Source: Yersinia entomophaga | GTDB taxonomy: Bacteria; Pseudomonadota; Gammaproteobacteria; Enterobacterales; Enterobacteriaceae | Assembly: GCF_001656035.1 (NCBI RefSeq) | Contig: NZ_CP010029.1 | Location: forward strand, 1,144,885-1,208,884 | Length of the DNA: 64,000 nucleotides | Direction: 5' to 3' | Translations under genes and position numbers: made by a program | Notes under the pieces: generated by a model | Told to the model about the DNA's origin: nothing | The model's database searches: none | The model's input: the letters and a program-made list of their open reading frames with translations, nothing else | Part shown: positions 38,636 to 48,221 of the stretch, in pieces | How positions within the stretch are numbered: the stretch's first letter is position 1 | Layout: every line of letters starts with the position of its first letter

Positions 38636-39994
38636 ATGCCTACTATGATTCAAATCGCCCTGCTGTTATTTGGCGTTGATTTTGTCCGCTCCAAAGCCCG
38701 ATTTCTTGGTTTTCTTGGCGCAGTCTGGGGATTAATTGGCATCGGGATTTTTATCGATGGTATCGATGGTACGCTGTATTTTCCCATAAAGACCTTTGGC
38801 GTGCTGCTATTACTGGAAAGTCTGGTGACGCTCAGCGTGGCCGCCAGCGGCGTAGGCGCACAAAAAGCAGTGCTGTATTTTAAAGGCGGGTTGTTTTGTT
38901 TCGTGGCGCTGCTGATCCTGTCGAATAAAACCTACAGTAATCTGCTGCTGGCGATTATCTTCGGCTTTGCCTATTTCATTATTGGTGCGTTAGTGATTGC
39001 TTCCGCCTGGGTGGTTCGTTATCCCCGCTGGAAACAGGCAATGGCCGGCGGAGGCTGTCAGATTCTATTCGCCATGTTTATGTTTAGCCCTTATCCCACG
39101 CACTATCAGGCTACTGTGTCATTCTTTCTGGGTGTCCTAATGTTTATCAGCGGGGTGAATACCCTACTGCTGGCAAGGCGCGCCAACCAGTTGAGTGAAG
39201 GCACTTCGGTATTCGCGCTGTTGGCTCCTTCGGATATTCTGTCCGGATTGACCAAAAAGTCTGCGGCAAAACCGAGGGCACTTCCACCTGAGCATGTGGA
39301 TTTCACTGGACCACTGACCGTGCATATCTGGACGCCAGAAGGTGCCGCGAGTGCCAGAACCATTCCGCGCCCAGTGATCAATCGCTATATTGCGGCGGTG
39401 GATACACAAGGGGTGATTTCCACCGGCCATGCGGCGCTGGAATTATCGCCGAAAGTGTACATCAGTCTGTATCCCGCAGCGGATATCGATCGTTCTCCAT
39501 CCGAGTTCTTGCGGTTGCTTAAGGCTACGCGCGATAACGACGTTGACGGGAGTTTTCAGCCGGATTACGCCACCGAAGCGGCCAATTGGTGTGAATCAGA
39601 CAGAAAAATATTATTCCATGAATACAACGGTCCGGCGCTTTTGCGCTATTGGGACGTTTATCAGCGCCAGAAAACCTATAACCTGACATCACGTAATTGC
39701 TCCAGCAGCGTAGCATACGCGTTAGAAGCGTCATTAGATGGCGTACTGGCCGAACAGGGGAAACACTGGCGGCCAGCGTTACGAACCTTGTTTATGCCTG
39801 AACTGTGGATCGCAGCTCAGGTTCGACGACGAGCAATAACCATGGCCTGGACGCCGGGTTTAGTGATGGATTATGCCCGTGCGCTGCGAGCGATTGTGCA
39901 TCCGGTGCCACAATCCTGGTATCAGCGAATGCCGTGGAAATGGCGCGTAAGCGATGATAATAAGGCGGGAACAGAAACTGATAAGATTTTTTAG
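38636..39994 (+). CDS. HdeD-like membrane protein fused to a putative permuted-papain-fold domain
   Basis: 452 residues. Residues 1-185 hold about six hydrophobic helices of the HdeD/DUF308 type (FLGFLGAVWGLIGIGIFIDG; ALLILSNKTYSNLLLAIIFGFAYFIIGALV). Residues about 225-430 are a soluble domain with STGHAALELSPKVYISLYP (H265) and TSRNCSSSVAYALEA (C355); a histidine preceding the NC cysteine is the order seen in circularly permuted papain-like enzymes (YiiX, LRAT, PPPDE). It could be a membrane-tethered thiol peptidase or acyltransferase. HdeD is an acid-resistance protein in E. coli. Likely co-transcribed with the MASE1 gene. Enzymatic role is inferred. Confidence 0.75.
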   Translation: MPTMIQIALLLFGVDFVRSKARFLGFLGAVWGLIGIGIFIDGIDGTLYFPIKTFGVLLLLESLVTLSVAASGVGAQKAVLYFKGGLFCFVALLILSNKTYSNLLLAIIFGFAYFIIGALVIASAWVVRYPRWKQAMAGGGCQILFAMFMFSPYPTHYQATVSFFLGVLMFISGVNTLLLARRANQLSEGTSVFALLAPSDILSGLTKKSAAKPRALPPEHVDFTGPLTVHIWTPEGAASARTIPRPVINRYIAAVDTQGVISTGHAALELSPKVYISLYPAADIDRSPSEFLRLLKATRDNDVDGSFQPDYATEAANWCESDRKILFHEYNGPALLRYWDVYQRQKTYNLTSRNCSSSVAYALEASLDGVLAEQGKHWRPALRTLFMPELWIAAQVRRRAITMAWTPGLVMDYARALRAIVHPVPQSWYQRMPWKWRVSDDNKAGTETDKIF

Positions 39995-40015
39995 ACCCAA
40001 TCTTGTTGATTAAAA

Positions 40016-40028
40016 GTGACGGCGTCAC
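40016..40028. other. matS site (MatP binding)
   Basis: GTGACGGCGTCAC, exact consensus match, in the short gap between the HdeD-like gene and amn. A degenerate copy (gtgacgctgtcgt) follows ten bases later. Confidence 0.8.
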
Positions 40029-40077
40029 TCATTCGGTGACGCTGTCGTCGCATTCTGAAAGCGTAGGTAGCGAAAGT

Positions 40078-41538
40078 TTAACGGAACGGAGGCTCGTTAA
40101 AGGTGCGCAATTTACGCGAGTGTAATTGGTCGCCCTCTTCGCGTAACAAATCAATGGCGCGAATACCTATCTGCAAGTGTTCGGAAATCGCCCCCTCATA
40201 AAAATGGTTCGCCTGACCGGGCAATTTGATTTCTCCATGCAAAGGTTTATCCGAAACGCACAGCAAAGTACCGTAAGGAACGCGGAAACGATAACCCTGA
40301 GCGGCAATGGTCGCACTTTCCATATCCACGGCGACGGCGCGGCTCAGGCTAAACCTCAGCGCTGAAGCAGAGAATCTCAGCTCCCAGTTACGATCGTCCG
40401 AAGTGACCACCGTACCGGTACGCAACCGCTGTTTAACCTCTTTCCCCGGCATTCCGCTAACCGCTTTGGTCGCGTCATACAGCGCCCGCTGCACTTCGGC
40501 AATGCTGGGAATGGGAATATCCGGCGGTAATACGGCGTCCAGAACGTGGTCATCCCGCAAATAAGCGTGTGCCAGCACGTAATCCCCAATCGCCTGACTT
40601 TCCCGCAGTCCGCCGCAGTGTCCAATCATCAGCCAGGCATGAGGCCGCATAACCGCCAAATGGTCACAGATCGTTTTGGCATTGGATGGACCGACGCCAA
40701 TATTCACCAGCGTGATTCCCTGCCCGTTTTTAGCGATCAAATGGTAGGCCGGCATTTGATGTTTTTTCCACGCCAAATCCGAAGTGGTTTTTTGCGGATC
40801 GGCGTTTTCCGCCGTGATAAAAGTGCCTCCGGCGCAGGATAATGCCTCATAAGGGCTACTCGGATCGAGAATCTGTTCGCAGGCCCAACTGACAAACTCA
40901 TCCACGTAGCGACTGTAATTGGTAAATAGAATATAAGGCTGAATATGTTCGGCTGGCGTACCGGTGTAGTGTTTCAAACGCGCCAGTGAAAAATCGGTGC
41001 GCAGCGCGTCAAAGTGAGACAGCGGGAAGTTCTCCGTCGCGGTATCCAATCCATCGGTAATACCGTCGCCAATCTTGGCTAGATCGGTGGTGGGAAAGTG
41101 CTGCGCCAATCCGGCGGTCATGGTGCGGTCTAATACCAGATCTGAACCGTCGATCACAAAGGGATAGGGCATATCTATTTGTGACGGCGTCACTTCAAAA
41201 CGTGCGCCGTACTCACCTTCCAACAGAGTCAACTGTTCGGTGAGATAGCGACGGAACAACGCTGGGCGCGTCACCGTGGTGCTGTAGCAGCCGGTTCGGG
41301 AAAAACGTCCATAAGCGCGGGTACGAATATTGTCGCGGAACTGGCCTTCCCAACTGACGCTTAGCTGAGGATAGGCAAATAAACCTTTGGCACGTTCTGC
41401 CGCATCGGGCAGTTTTCCTTCGTGCACAAAGTCGCTGATAGCTTCTCGCAACGCAACTAATGCCGCACTGTACAGCGCCTCGAGTTTATCCAACGCCTCC
41501 GATGCAGTGAGATGAACACTATCTTGCGTTTTTTTCAA
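40078..41538 (-). CDS. amn: AMP nucleosidase
   Basis: Hydrolyses AMP to adenine and ribose-5-phosphate, adjusting adenine nucleotide pools. 486 residues, as in E. coli Amn: N-terminal Amn-specific domain (ASEALDKLEALYSAALVALREAI; PYPFVIDGSDLVLDRTMTAGL) and C-terminal nucleoside-phosphorylase fold (GVGPSNAKTICDHLAVMRPHAWLMIGHCGGLRES; VAVDMESATIAAQGYRF; CVSDKPLHGEIKLPGQANHFYEGA). Monocistronic; converges with the HdeD-like gene. Contains a matS site. Confidence 0.95.
   Translation of the reverse strand: MKKTQDSVHLTASEALDKLEALYSAALVALREAISDFVHEGKLPDAAERAKGLFAYPQLSVSWEGQFRDNIRTRAYGRFSRTGCYSTTVTRPALFRRYLTEQLTLLEGEYGARFEVTPSQIDMPYPFVIDGSDLVLDRTMTAGLAQHFPTTDLAKIGDGITDGLDTATENFPLSHFDALRTDFSLARLKHYTGTPAEHIQPYILFTNYSRYVDEFVSWACEQILDPSSPYEALSCAGGTFITAENADPQKTTSDLAWKKHQMPAYHLIAKNGQGITLVNIGVGPSNAKTICDHLAVMRPHAWLMIGHCGGLRESQAIGDYVLAHAYLRDDHVLDAVLPPDIPIPSIAEVQRALYDATKAVSGMPGKEVKQRLRTGTVVTSDDRNWELRFSASALRFSLSRAVAVDMESATIAAQGYRFRVPYGTLLCVSDKPLHGEIKLPGQANHFYEGAISEHLQIGIRAIDLLREEGDQLHSRKLRTFNEPPFR
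41181..41193. other. matS site (MatP binding)
   Basis: GTGACGGCGTCAC, exact consensus match, inside amn and 1.15 kb from the previous site. Confidence 0.8.
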
Positions 41539-41801
41539 AATATCTCCTTAAAGCAAAGGGTAAGGCGTTTGATTTAGCTTACTAATATAGTCGTCTTTAG
41601 GAAATGATTGATATAGTGATTTAGTTTTATCAGAAGAACAAACAGAGCCACCTTCCTGAATCCTTTCTTGTGAAATAAACAGTATGGCTCTCTGCACAAA
41701 ATGGAGCATTCCAAGCTGACTACTGCCGAAATCATCTATAGTGTTCTGTCTGCTATATGGATGACAGATTTTCTGAAAATGGCCTCAGTGCTGAAGGAAC
41801 C

Positions 41802-42452
41802 ATGGTAAATAATATAAACGGCCCCGATCATACTAACAAACACCCTATGGCGGGTTTTCCGCAAGTTTGTTACATCAAAAATACGGTAACTAATCCCAAT
41901 ATTATTATCGGAGATTATACCTATTACGATGATCCTGATAATTCCGAGGATTTTGAGCGCAATGTTCTGTACCACTTCCCATTTATTGGAGATAAATTGA
42001 TTATTGGGAAATTTTGCGCCATTGCCAGAGGTGTTAAGTTCATTATGAATGGTGCAAATCACAAGATATCAGGCGTCTCGACTTATCCTTTCCAAATATT
42101 TGGAAACGGCTGGGAAAAAGTAGCCCCTTCTCCTGAAGATCTCCCGTTTAAAGGCAATACTGTGGTGGGCAATGATGTGTGGATAGGATTTGAAGCGCTA
42201 ATTATGCCGGGAGTGAATATCGGTAATGGCGCGATAATCGCGTCCCGTTCTGTCGTAACCTCAGACGTACCGGCCTATTCGATCGTTGGCGGTAATCCAG
42301 CAAAAGTCATTCAATATCGTTTTGCTCCAGACCTGATTGTTAAACTTGAGCAACTAGCATGGTGGGACTGGCCAGTAGAAAAAATCACTCAGAATTTATC
42401 GTTAATAGTGTCGGATGACGTGAATGCGTTGGTTTCAATCATGGATATCTAG
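41802..42452 (+). CDS. Vat-type (streptogramin A) xenobiotic O-acetyltransferase
   Basis: Left-handed beta-helix (hexapeptide repeat) acetyltransferase of 216 residues, acetyl-CoA dependent. Strong Vat signatures: NIIIGDYTYYDDPDN, FERNVLYHFPFIGDKLIIGKFCAIARG, FIMNGANHKISGVSTYPF (catalytic His in GANH), VGNDVWIGFEALIMPGVNIGNGAIIAS and VPAYSIVGGNPAKVI. Resembles the chromosomal Vat(F) of Yersinia, as far as I remember. ATG 41802 fits Vat N-termini and follows AAGGA closely; the frame opens earlier at 41757 without a ribosome-binding site. Whether it modifies virginiamycin-like drugs or something else is not decided by sequence. Confidence 0.88.
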   Translation: MVNNINGPDHTNKHPMAGFPQVCYIKNTVTNPNIIIGDYTYYDDPDNSEDFERNVLYHFPFIGDKLIIGKFCAIARGVKFIMNGANHKISGVSTYPFQIFGNGWEKVAPSPEDLPFKGNTVVGNDVWIGFEALIMPGVNIGNGAIIASRSVVTSDVPAYSIVGGNPAKVIQYRFAPDLIVKLEQLAWWDWPVEKITQNLSLIVSDDVNALVSIMDI

Positions 42453-42884
42453 CTAATGTTGGCAGAGCTGACCTGCGGCGGTTTCCCCGTGGTCAGCGAG
42501 TAAGCCATATGAAATAGCTATAACGGAGACTATCTGCGCCAAACGGTAATTCCGACTTTCCGACTTTATCTCCCTCCCTCCTTTTATTCATGCCGAATTA
42601 ATCAGCGTCGAACAGTTTATTTATTTTCTCTCGATTCTTACCTTATTTGTAAGAAATCAGATAGTGCCAATCACTGCCATTTGAATAATAAGTTCACGCC
42701 CATATCTGATATTCAATACCATTATTTATTAAGTAGTTACCTGTGTTATGTCATTTGATTTGGCCAGTAAAGATGTGGAATCTAGGACTTCCCACAAGGG
42801 AGAAAAAAGGTAGCGCCAAATGGCTTCAAGGTTATAGGCGCTATAAATAACAACATTACACCCTTTAAATTAAGAGAGAAATAT
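42453..42884. other. Intergenic region upstream of the AA10 gene
   Basis: 432 bases, AT-rich from 42590. No operator or gene recognised. Confidence 0.5.
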
Positions 42885-43535
42885 ATGACGACTAACAATT
42901 CACAACTGAGACATGGCCGAATTACTACTCCTAAAACTCGCGGATTAGTGGCAACCGATTTAGGATTAATCGGCGAATGGGAAAATAATGAAATGGAAGG
43001 CGGGAAAAATTTCCCTGACTTAAACGCGGGTCCGGTTCCTGCGCCGTTCCAGGCGGATAATCCAAGTAATATTCCTCCTAAGGATGGGTTGATTCTCAGC
43101 GGCGGCCACGCAGGCAACCGTGAATCGGTCAACTTTACCGATCAGGAAATGCAGCAAAAGCTGCGAGCGCTGGGCAAAGCCGATGACAGTTTCAGTTGGC
43201 CTAAAATTGCGGTAAAACCTGGCGAGCTGTTTGACGTCAAATGGGCCTACACCGCCCCTCACACCACTCGCGGTTATCGCTGGTTTATTACTAAGGACGG
43301 TTGGAATCCGCAGGCGCGCATCACTCGCGATCAGCTGGAAGTGGCTCCGTTCAGCGAAGATTTCTACCCGTTCGTGCCTTATTACTCACATCAGGCTAAA
43401 TTGGTAGCAAAAACCAACCATCAGGTTCTTTTACCTACAGGTAAAAAAGGCCATCACGTTATTGTACTGCTTTGGATCGTGGCGAACTCTGGTAATGCTT
43501 TCTATCAGGCATTTGACGTTGATTTCGGTGCATAA
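42885..43535 (+). CDS. AA10-type lytic polysaccharide monooxygenase / chitin-binding protein without a signal peptide
   Basis: 216 residues of the AA10 (CBM33) family, copper enzymes that oxidatively cleave chitin or cellulose. The histidine-brace pair appears as H10 (RHGRITTPKTRG) and H126 (YTAPHTTRGYRWFITKDGWN); the C-terminal NAFYQAFDVDF is the conserved axial Phe motif. Canonical AA10 proteins expose the first His at the N-terminus after signal cleavage; here nine residues (MTTNNSQLR) precede it, no signal peptide exists in any upstream frame, and the protein has no cysteine. Ribosome-binding AGAGAG precedes the ATG. Maturation would need cleavage after R9 and a non-Sec route. A terminator follows. 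Confidence 0.85.
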   Translation: MTTNNSQLRHGRITTPKTRGLVATDLGLIGEWENNEMEGGKNFPDLNAGPVPAPFQADNPSNIPPKDGLILSGGHAGNRESVNFTDQEMQQKLRALGKADDSFSWPKIAVKPGELFDVKWAYTAPHTTRGYRWFITKDGWNPQARITRDQLEVAPFSEDFYPFVPYYSHQAKLVAKTNHQVLLPTGKKGHHVIVLLWIVANSGNAFYQAFDVDFGA

Positions 43536-43836
43536 ACCCCATGGGTGATGCTTGACTATAATTGTTATCGCGACGCCGGTCTGCTTAGGAGTACCGGCGT
43601 TTTTGCCTTGTTTCCCGCTTTTCTTCTTTAATGTCCCTCTTTTGTACACTATCCCTGGTTCGCCCCTATCTTTTCGCGTCAATTTATTCCGTATAGCGAT
43701 TGTTTTTGATAAACAAGGGGTGGTTTTGCCACCTATTCAAGCGTTTGATTGGTGTTAATGAGAATTAAAGTATCCGCTGTTGCAGATAACACATTATTTT
43801 CTGCGTTAGACATCTCTCATAAAGGGTCCCTTTTGC
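43536..43836. other. Gap between the AA10 gene and srfA
   Basis: 301 bases with the AA10 terminator (43573-43604). The remainder before the srfA GTG start carries presumably the srf promoter, but no motif stands out. Confidence 0.5.
43573..43604 (+). terminator. Terminator downstream of the AA10 gene
   Basis: Eight-base stem acgccggt / accggcgt with a 12-base loop followed by TTTTT. Confidence 0.85.
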
Positions 43837-45231
43837 GTGGCAAAATCATTTTTACGCAGTGGAAATTTAGATGACATGCTTGCCTTGGGCGAAAATGGGC
43901 AACCGGTTTATGCTTCGGCACTCCAGCTTCGGGAAGCGTTACGCTTAAGAAAACAGCAACATATTGCTGACTGTCTGGCGATTCCTCAGCCAAATGAAGA
44001 CGGCGACCGCATGGATTGGTATTCCCCTATATCAGGCAAGGTTACCTCCTGGATTGCGGCCAGCCATAGCCAGCGCACTTCGGCCATAAAGCAACTGGAA
44101 ATGTGCCAGGCCACGGTGGCGGCGATTAGCCAACGCGCTCAGCAGGCGGAAAAAACCGGTCATAAGCTATTCGGCGCGCTGTTGGCAAAAGCCTTCCAAT
44201 TTCCCGATCAGAATCACGTTTATTTGGTAGATGACAAACCAGTCATTACCTTCTGGGGTTTCGTCAATCTGGATAAAAAATCCCGATCCGACGCTCTGGA
44301 TTGCCTGCGTGCCACGGTGCATGAGCCAGCCGTTGAGATGATGCCAGCGGCTGCGCCGGTTAGCCCGAAAACAGCGTCTGCCGCGACCATACCGCCGACG
44401 ATCCCCGAGCCGGTGATTGCCCCGCCGCCACCGCCAGTAGCAGAAAACCAGCCGGTGCCGCCAAACCGCTGGCGTCGCCTGCGTTTATGGCTATTGTTAC
44501 CGGCCGCCGCCGTGATTGCGGTTTTAGCGCTGCAACTGTCAGCGACCAAGCCTGCCCCCGTAGCTAAGCCTGCAGTCAGCCCAACCGTGACCAAACCGGC
44601 CACTAAACCGGTAGAACATCCTGCTTCAAAACATCCAGCTTCGGCAGCTAAACCCGCGCCTATCGTGGCCGCCGCCCAACCAGCGGCAGACAAACCTGCG
44701 GCAGAAGTCGAAAAACCCGCGCCGACAAAGACCTCAGAAGCGCGGCTGCCAAACCCATTGCCGGTGACTCATGCGACAGTGATCGCTCCAGTCGTACCTG
44801 AGCCACCTGTGGCTGCCGCAGTAGAAACCGTTGCCGTGCCGATTCCGAAAGATGCGTTGGTATTGCCAGCGGACGCGGTAAAAATCGGCTCCACCAAGTT
44901 TCTGAATGGCCGCTGGCGTGTATTTGTGGATATCAAAGATCCACTGACGGGCAAACCACCGGTACTGAAATACCAGATAAATGATGGCAAAGGCACCGCC
45001 CGCATCACCTATGGTGACAACATCAGTTGCCGGGTCAATGTTAATGCCGGTCTGATGCAATCTGGCAATCTGGTGATCAATAGTCGTACCAAGGCCCGCT
45101 GTAGCGATGGTTCCCGTTACCAGGTTCCCGAACTGGTGTGCAAACAAGGCCTGACCGGCCCCGCTGAATGTACCGGCCGCTATGACGCTGAAACCCTTCT
45201 TCCAATGACGATGAAACGTGAGAGTAAATAA
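43837..45231 (+). CDS. srfA: SrfA-like virulence-associated protein
   Basis: 464 residues, first gene of srfABC. Residues 1-165 form a charged N-terminal domain; a Pro/Ala-rich linker follows; one transmembrane helix ([20 protein letters not shown], about 217-236); another Pro/Ala/Lys-rich linker (about 245-330); and a C-terminal beta domain with paired cysteines (ISCRVNV, KARCSDG, LVCKQG, AECTG), suggesting disulfides and periplasmic exposure. Starts with GTG. srfB starts five bases after its stop. Named from SsrB-regulated srfABC of Salmonella; molecular role unknown. Confidence 0.82.
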   Translation: MAKSFLRSGNLDDMLALGENGQPVYASALQLREALRLRKQQHIADCLAIPQPNEDGDRMDWYSPISGKVTSWIAASHSQRTSAIKQLEMCQATVAAISQRAQQAEKTGHKLFGALLAKAFQFPDQNHVYLVDDKPVITFWGFVNLDKKSRSDALDCLRATVHEPAVEMMPAAAPVSPKTASAATIPPTIPEPVIAPPPPPVAENQPVPPNRWRRLRLWLLLPAAAVIAVLALQLSATKPAPVAKPAVSPTVTKPATKPVEHPASKHPASAAKPAPIVAAAQPAADKPAAEVEKPAPTKTSEARLPNPLPVTHATVIAPVVPEPPVAAAVETVAVPIPKDALVLPADAVKIGSTKFLNGRWRVFVDIKDPLTGKPPVLKYQINDGKGTARITYGDNISCRVNVNAGLMQSGNLVINSRTKARCSDGSRYQVPELVCKQGLTGPAECTGRYDAETLLPMTMKRESK

Positions 45232-45236
45232 ACACT

Positions 45237-48221
45237 ATGCTGGCAACGATCACGGATTATAAACAACGAATTACGCTGATTCAGAACAGCGGGATTCAAT
45301 TTTTGGACTTTGCCTTAACGCCCGTCGTGGATGCCGATTTGCCCCATGCCTTTGTGCGTAAAAGCGCCAATGGCCCATTATTGCGTTTGATGTTTAATCA
45401 AGAACGTGGCAAATACCTGTTACCGGTGGCGGGTTCAGCGCCTGAAGTGGTGAAACCTGAATTCAGTTTCCCGCTGGATCAGTCACTTAAGTTGCTGGAG
45501 AACATCTGGCTGCCTTTACCTTTCTTACGCTTTAATCCGCCGCGTAACTTTATCGGTGGCCCGGATAACTGGGCGCGGATGCAGATTTTAGCGTTGGAAA
45601 CCCCGGATCAGGACGGCAATACTCACCGTGTCTGTTTGGCGTTTGATACCAAGGTTTATCCTGAAGGTCACGATAACGAATTCCTGGCGCCCACCGAGCA
45701 TGATATTGATACCGGCACGCATTTTGCGCTGGCATATCAAAATGATGAATTAGGTGAATTTCTCGATCTGACCTGGGTAGACGGCTGGCTGCGGGAAACT
45801 TTTATTCAACAGGTTAGCCAGCAGGAACAACGTACCGAGCGCGAAATTAAGGCCTCGCTGCGGGAATTTGAATATCAGGCGCACTATCTCAACCTGCTGG
45901 ATATGTTAGGTAAGCAATTAGGCATACCGGACATCAAAATGACCACCGCCACGCTGCAAGAGCCCGCGGTGAACGTGGATCTGATTCTGGACGTAGGGAA
46001 TTCCCACACGTGCGGCGTTCTGGTGGAAGATCACGGCGACGGAATCAACGGGTTGCAGCAGTCTTACGAGCTACAACTGCGGGATCTCGGCCAGCCACAT
46101 TTTTTGTATAATGAACTGTTTGAAAGCCGCGTCGAATTTTCTCAAGCGGCCTTCGGCAAGCAGAATTTCTCGGTGGAAAGTGGCCGGGACGACGCCTTTG
46201 TCTGGCCGTCGATCGCGCGCGTAGGCCGCGAAGCCAGCCGAATGGCGCTGCTGCGTCAGGGTACCGAAGGTGCAACCGGTATTTCCAGCCCGCGCCGCTA
46301 CTTATGGGATGAAGAGAGTTTCACTCCTGGCTGGCGTTTTAGCCGTACCGCCACCAAATCTCACGGAGAAGCGCCGGCGATCGCCCTACCGTTGACCAAT
46401 CTGATCAATGACGAAGGCCAGCCACTCTACGCTTTGCCGTTGGAAGAACGTCTACCGGTATTTTCCCCTCATTACAGTCGCAGCGCCTTGATGACTTTCA
46501 TGTTGTCGGAACTGTTGGCGCAAGCGTTAATGCAAATTAACAGCCCAGCGCAGCGGCAGAAAATGAACCATGCCACCGCACCGCGCCAATTGCGTAATAT
46601 TATTCTGACGCTGCCGTCGGCCATGCCGAAACCGGAGCGCGAAATATTCCGTCGCCGGATGCATGAAGCCATTGGGCTCATCTGGAAAGCGCTGGGCTGG
46701 CATCCGATGGACGATGATTTCACCCGCGCTGAAGATAAAGCCAAAAGCCGCGTACCTGTGCCAGACGTTCACATGGAATGGGATGAAGCCACCTGCGGAC
46801 AGATGGTTTATCTGTATAACGAAACTCAGGTGAATTTCGGTGGCCGCACCGAAGCCTTCTTCGCCAGTATGGCGCGTCCGGATAAACAGCTCGCCGCAGA
46901 TGAAACAGCAGGGAAAAGTCTGCGTATTGCGTCGATCGATATCGGCGGCGGCACCACCGATCTGGCGATTACTCAATACGTTTTAGATGATGGCGTTGGC
47001 AGCAACGTAAAAATCACCCCGCGCCTGCTGTTCCGAGAAGGATTTAAAGTCGCCGGCGACGATATTTTGCTGGATGTGATTCAGCTTTATGTCTTGCCAG
47101 CGGTGCAGGCCGCGCTGAAAAAATCCGGTGTGCCTGCTCCTGACCTGCTGATGACTAAATTATTCGGCAATGATGGCCGCGCCGATGGGCAATCGACACT
47201 GCGTCAGCAAGTGACTTTGCAGCTATTTATGCCGCTGGGGCGCGCCATTTTACAGGCATATGAAGGTTTCGATCCGTTAGACAGCAGCGCCGAGATCGAC
47301 GCTAGCTTTAGCGAATTGCTGATTCAGGCTCCCACCGCGCGCGTGCTGGACTATCTGAATACCGAAGTGCAGCGTGAGCTGCGCGCCGATGCTGAGCCTT
47401 TTGATATTCTTCAGGTTGCGCTGATCGTTAAACTCAGCAAACTGCACGCCGAGTTTCTTTCCAACCGAATGAACCTGACCCAAAGCCTGCGTTCGCTGTG
47501 TGAAGTGGTGTCGCTATACGATTGCGACGTTTTGCTGCTGACCGGCCGTCCTTCCCGCTTCCCCGGTATCGCCGCGCTATTCCGCCATTTACAGCCGTTG
47601 CCAACGAACCGGATTTTGTCGCTGGATGGTTATCACACCAGTGAATGGTATCCGTTTAACAAACTGGGTCGCATTGATAATCCGAAATCCACTGCCGCCG
47701 TCGGTGCCATGCTGTGCCTATTGGCGCTGGATCTGCGTCTGCCGGGCTTCTATTTTAAAGCCGGTGATTTTCAGCCTTATTCCACCGTGCGTTATCTTGG
47801 TATGTTGGACAGCAATAACACCCTAAGTACGGATAATCTGTATTACAGCGATATCGATTTGGATTCACCGTCCTACCAGTTACCGGCGAAAGGCAGTTTC
47901 CCCGTGCGCGGCGCGCTGTGTCTGGGGTTCCGTCAGTTGGATAACGAACGCTGGCCCGCTTCGCCACTCTATACTCTGTCGATTACTGATACAGAATTAG
48001 CGCGAAAAGTGGCTGGCGACGGAGATCTGCGGGTAAGACTCGCGCTGGTGAAAGGTGTGCAGGATAACAGTCCGGAACGATTCGAAATTGCCGAAGCGTT
48101 ACTCGGAGACGGCAGCCGCGTGCCGCTGCAACATTTACGACTGAAATTGAATACTCTGGCCGGTAATGGCACCGGCGAGACGCATTACTGGATCGACAGT
48201 GGGAGCGTATTTAAAAAATGA
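45237..48221 (+). CDS. srfB: SrfB-like protein, Hsp70/actin-fold ATPase homologue
   Basis: 994 residues. Two phosphate-binding loops of the Hsp70/actin superfamily are visible: VDLILDVGNSHTCGVLVED near residue 247 and RIASIDIGGGTTDLAITQY near 563, with GRPSRFPGIAALFRHL as likely adenosine motif near 775, so it is probably an ATPase. About 240 residues precede the first loop and 150 follow the core. It overlaps srfC by four bases (ATGA), indicating translational coupling. No signal or membrane segment. Founding family: Salmonella SrfB; mechanism unknown. Confidence 0.87.
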   Translation: MLATITDYKQRITLIQNSGIQFLDFALTPVVDADLPHAFVRKSANGPLLRLMFNQERGKYLLPVAGSAPEVVKPEFSFPLDQSLKLLENIWLPLPFLRFNPPRNFIGGPDNWARMQILALETPDQDGNTHRVCLAFDTKVYPEGHDNEFLAPTEHDIDTGTHFALAYQNDELGEFLDLTWVDGWLRETFIQQVSQQEQRTEREIKASLREFEYQAHYLNLLDMLGKQLGIPDIKMTTATLQEPAVNVDLILDVGNSHTCGVLVEDHGDGINGLQQSYELQLRDLGQPHFLYNELFESRVEFSQAAFGKQNFSVESGRDDAFVWPSIARVGREASRMALLRQGTEGATGISSPRRYLWDEESFTPGWRFSRTATKSHGEAPAIALPLTNLINDEGQPLYALPLEERLPVFSPHYSRSALMTFMLSELLAQALMQINSPAQRQKMNHATAPRQLRNIILTLPSAMPKPEREIFRRRMHEAIGLIWKALGWHPMDDDFTRAEDKAKSRVPVPDVHMEWDEATCGQMVYLYNETQVNFGGRTEAFFASMARPDKQLAADETAGKSLRIASIDIGGGTTDLAITQYVLDDGVGSNVKITPRLLFREGFKVAGDDILLDVIQLYVLPAVQAALKKSGVPAPDLLMTKLFGNDGRADGQSTLRQQVTLQLFMPLGRAILQAYEGFDPLDSSAEIDASFSELLIQAPTARVLDYLNTEVQRELRADAEPFDILQVALIVKLSKLHAEFLSNRMNLTQSLRSLCEVVSLYDCDVLLLTGRPSRFPGIAALFRHLQPLPTNRILSLDGYHTSEWYPFNKLGRIDNPKSTAAVGAMLCLLALDLRLPGFYFKAGDFQPYSTVRYLGMLDSNNTLSTDNLYYSDIDLDSPSYQLPAKGSFPVRGALCLGFRQLDNERWPASPLYTLSITDTELARKVAGDGDLRVRLALVKGVQDNSPERFEIAEALLGDGSRVPLQHLRLKLNTLAGNGTGETHYWIDSGSVFKK

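Noticed and set aside
42560..42580. CCCTCCCT-type KOPS near 42570
   Set aside because: Fails the GGGNAGGG pattern at the last base.
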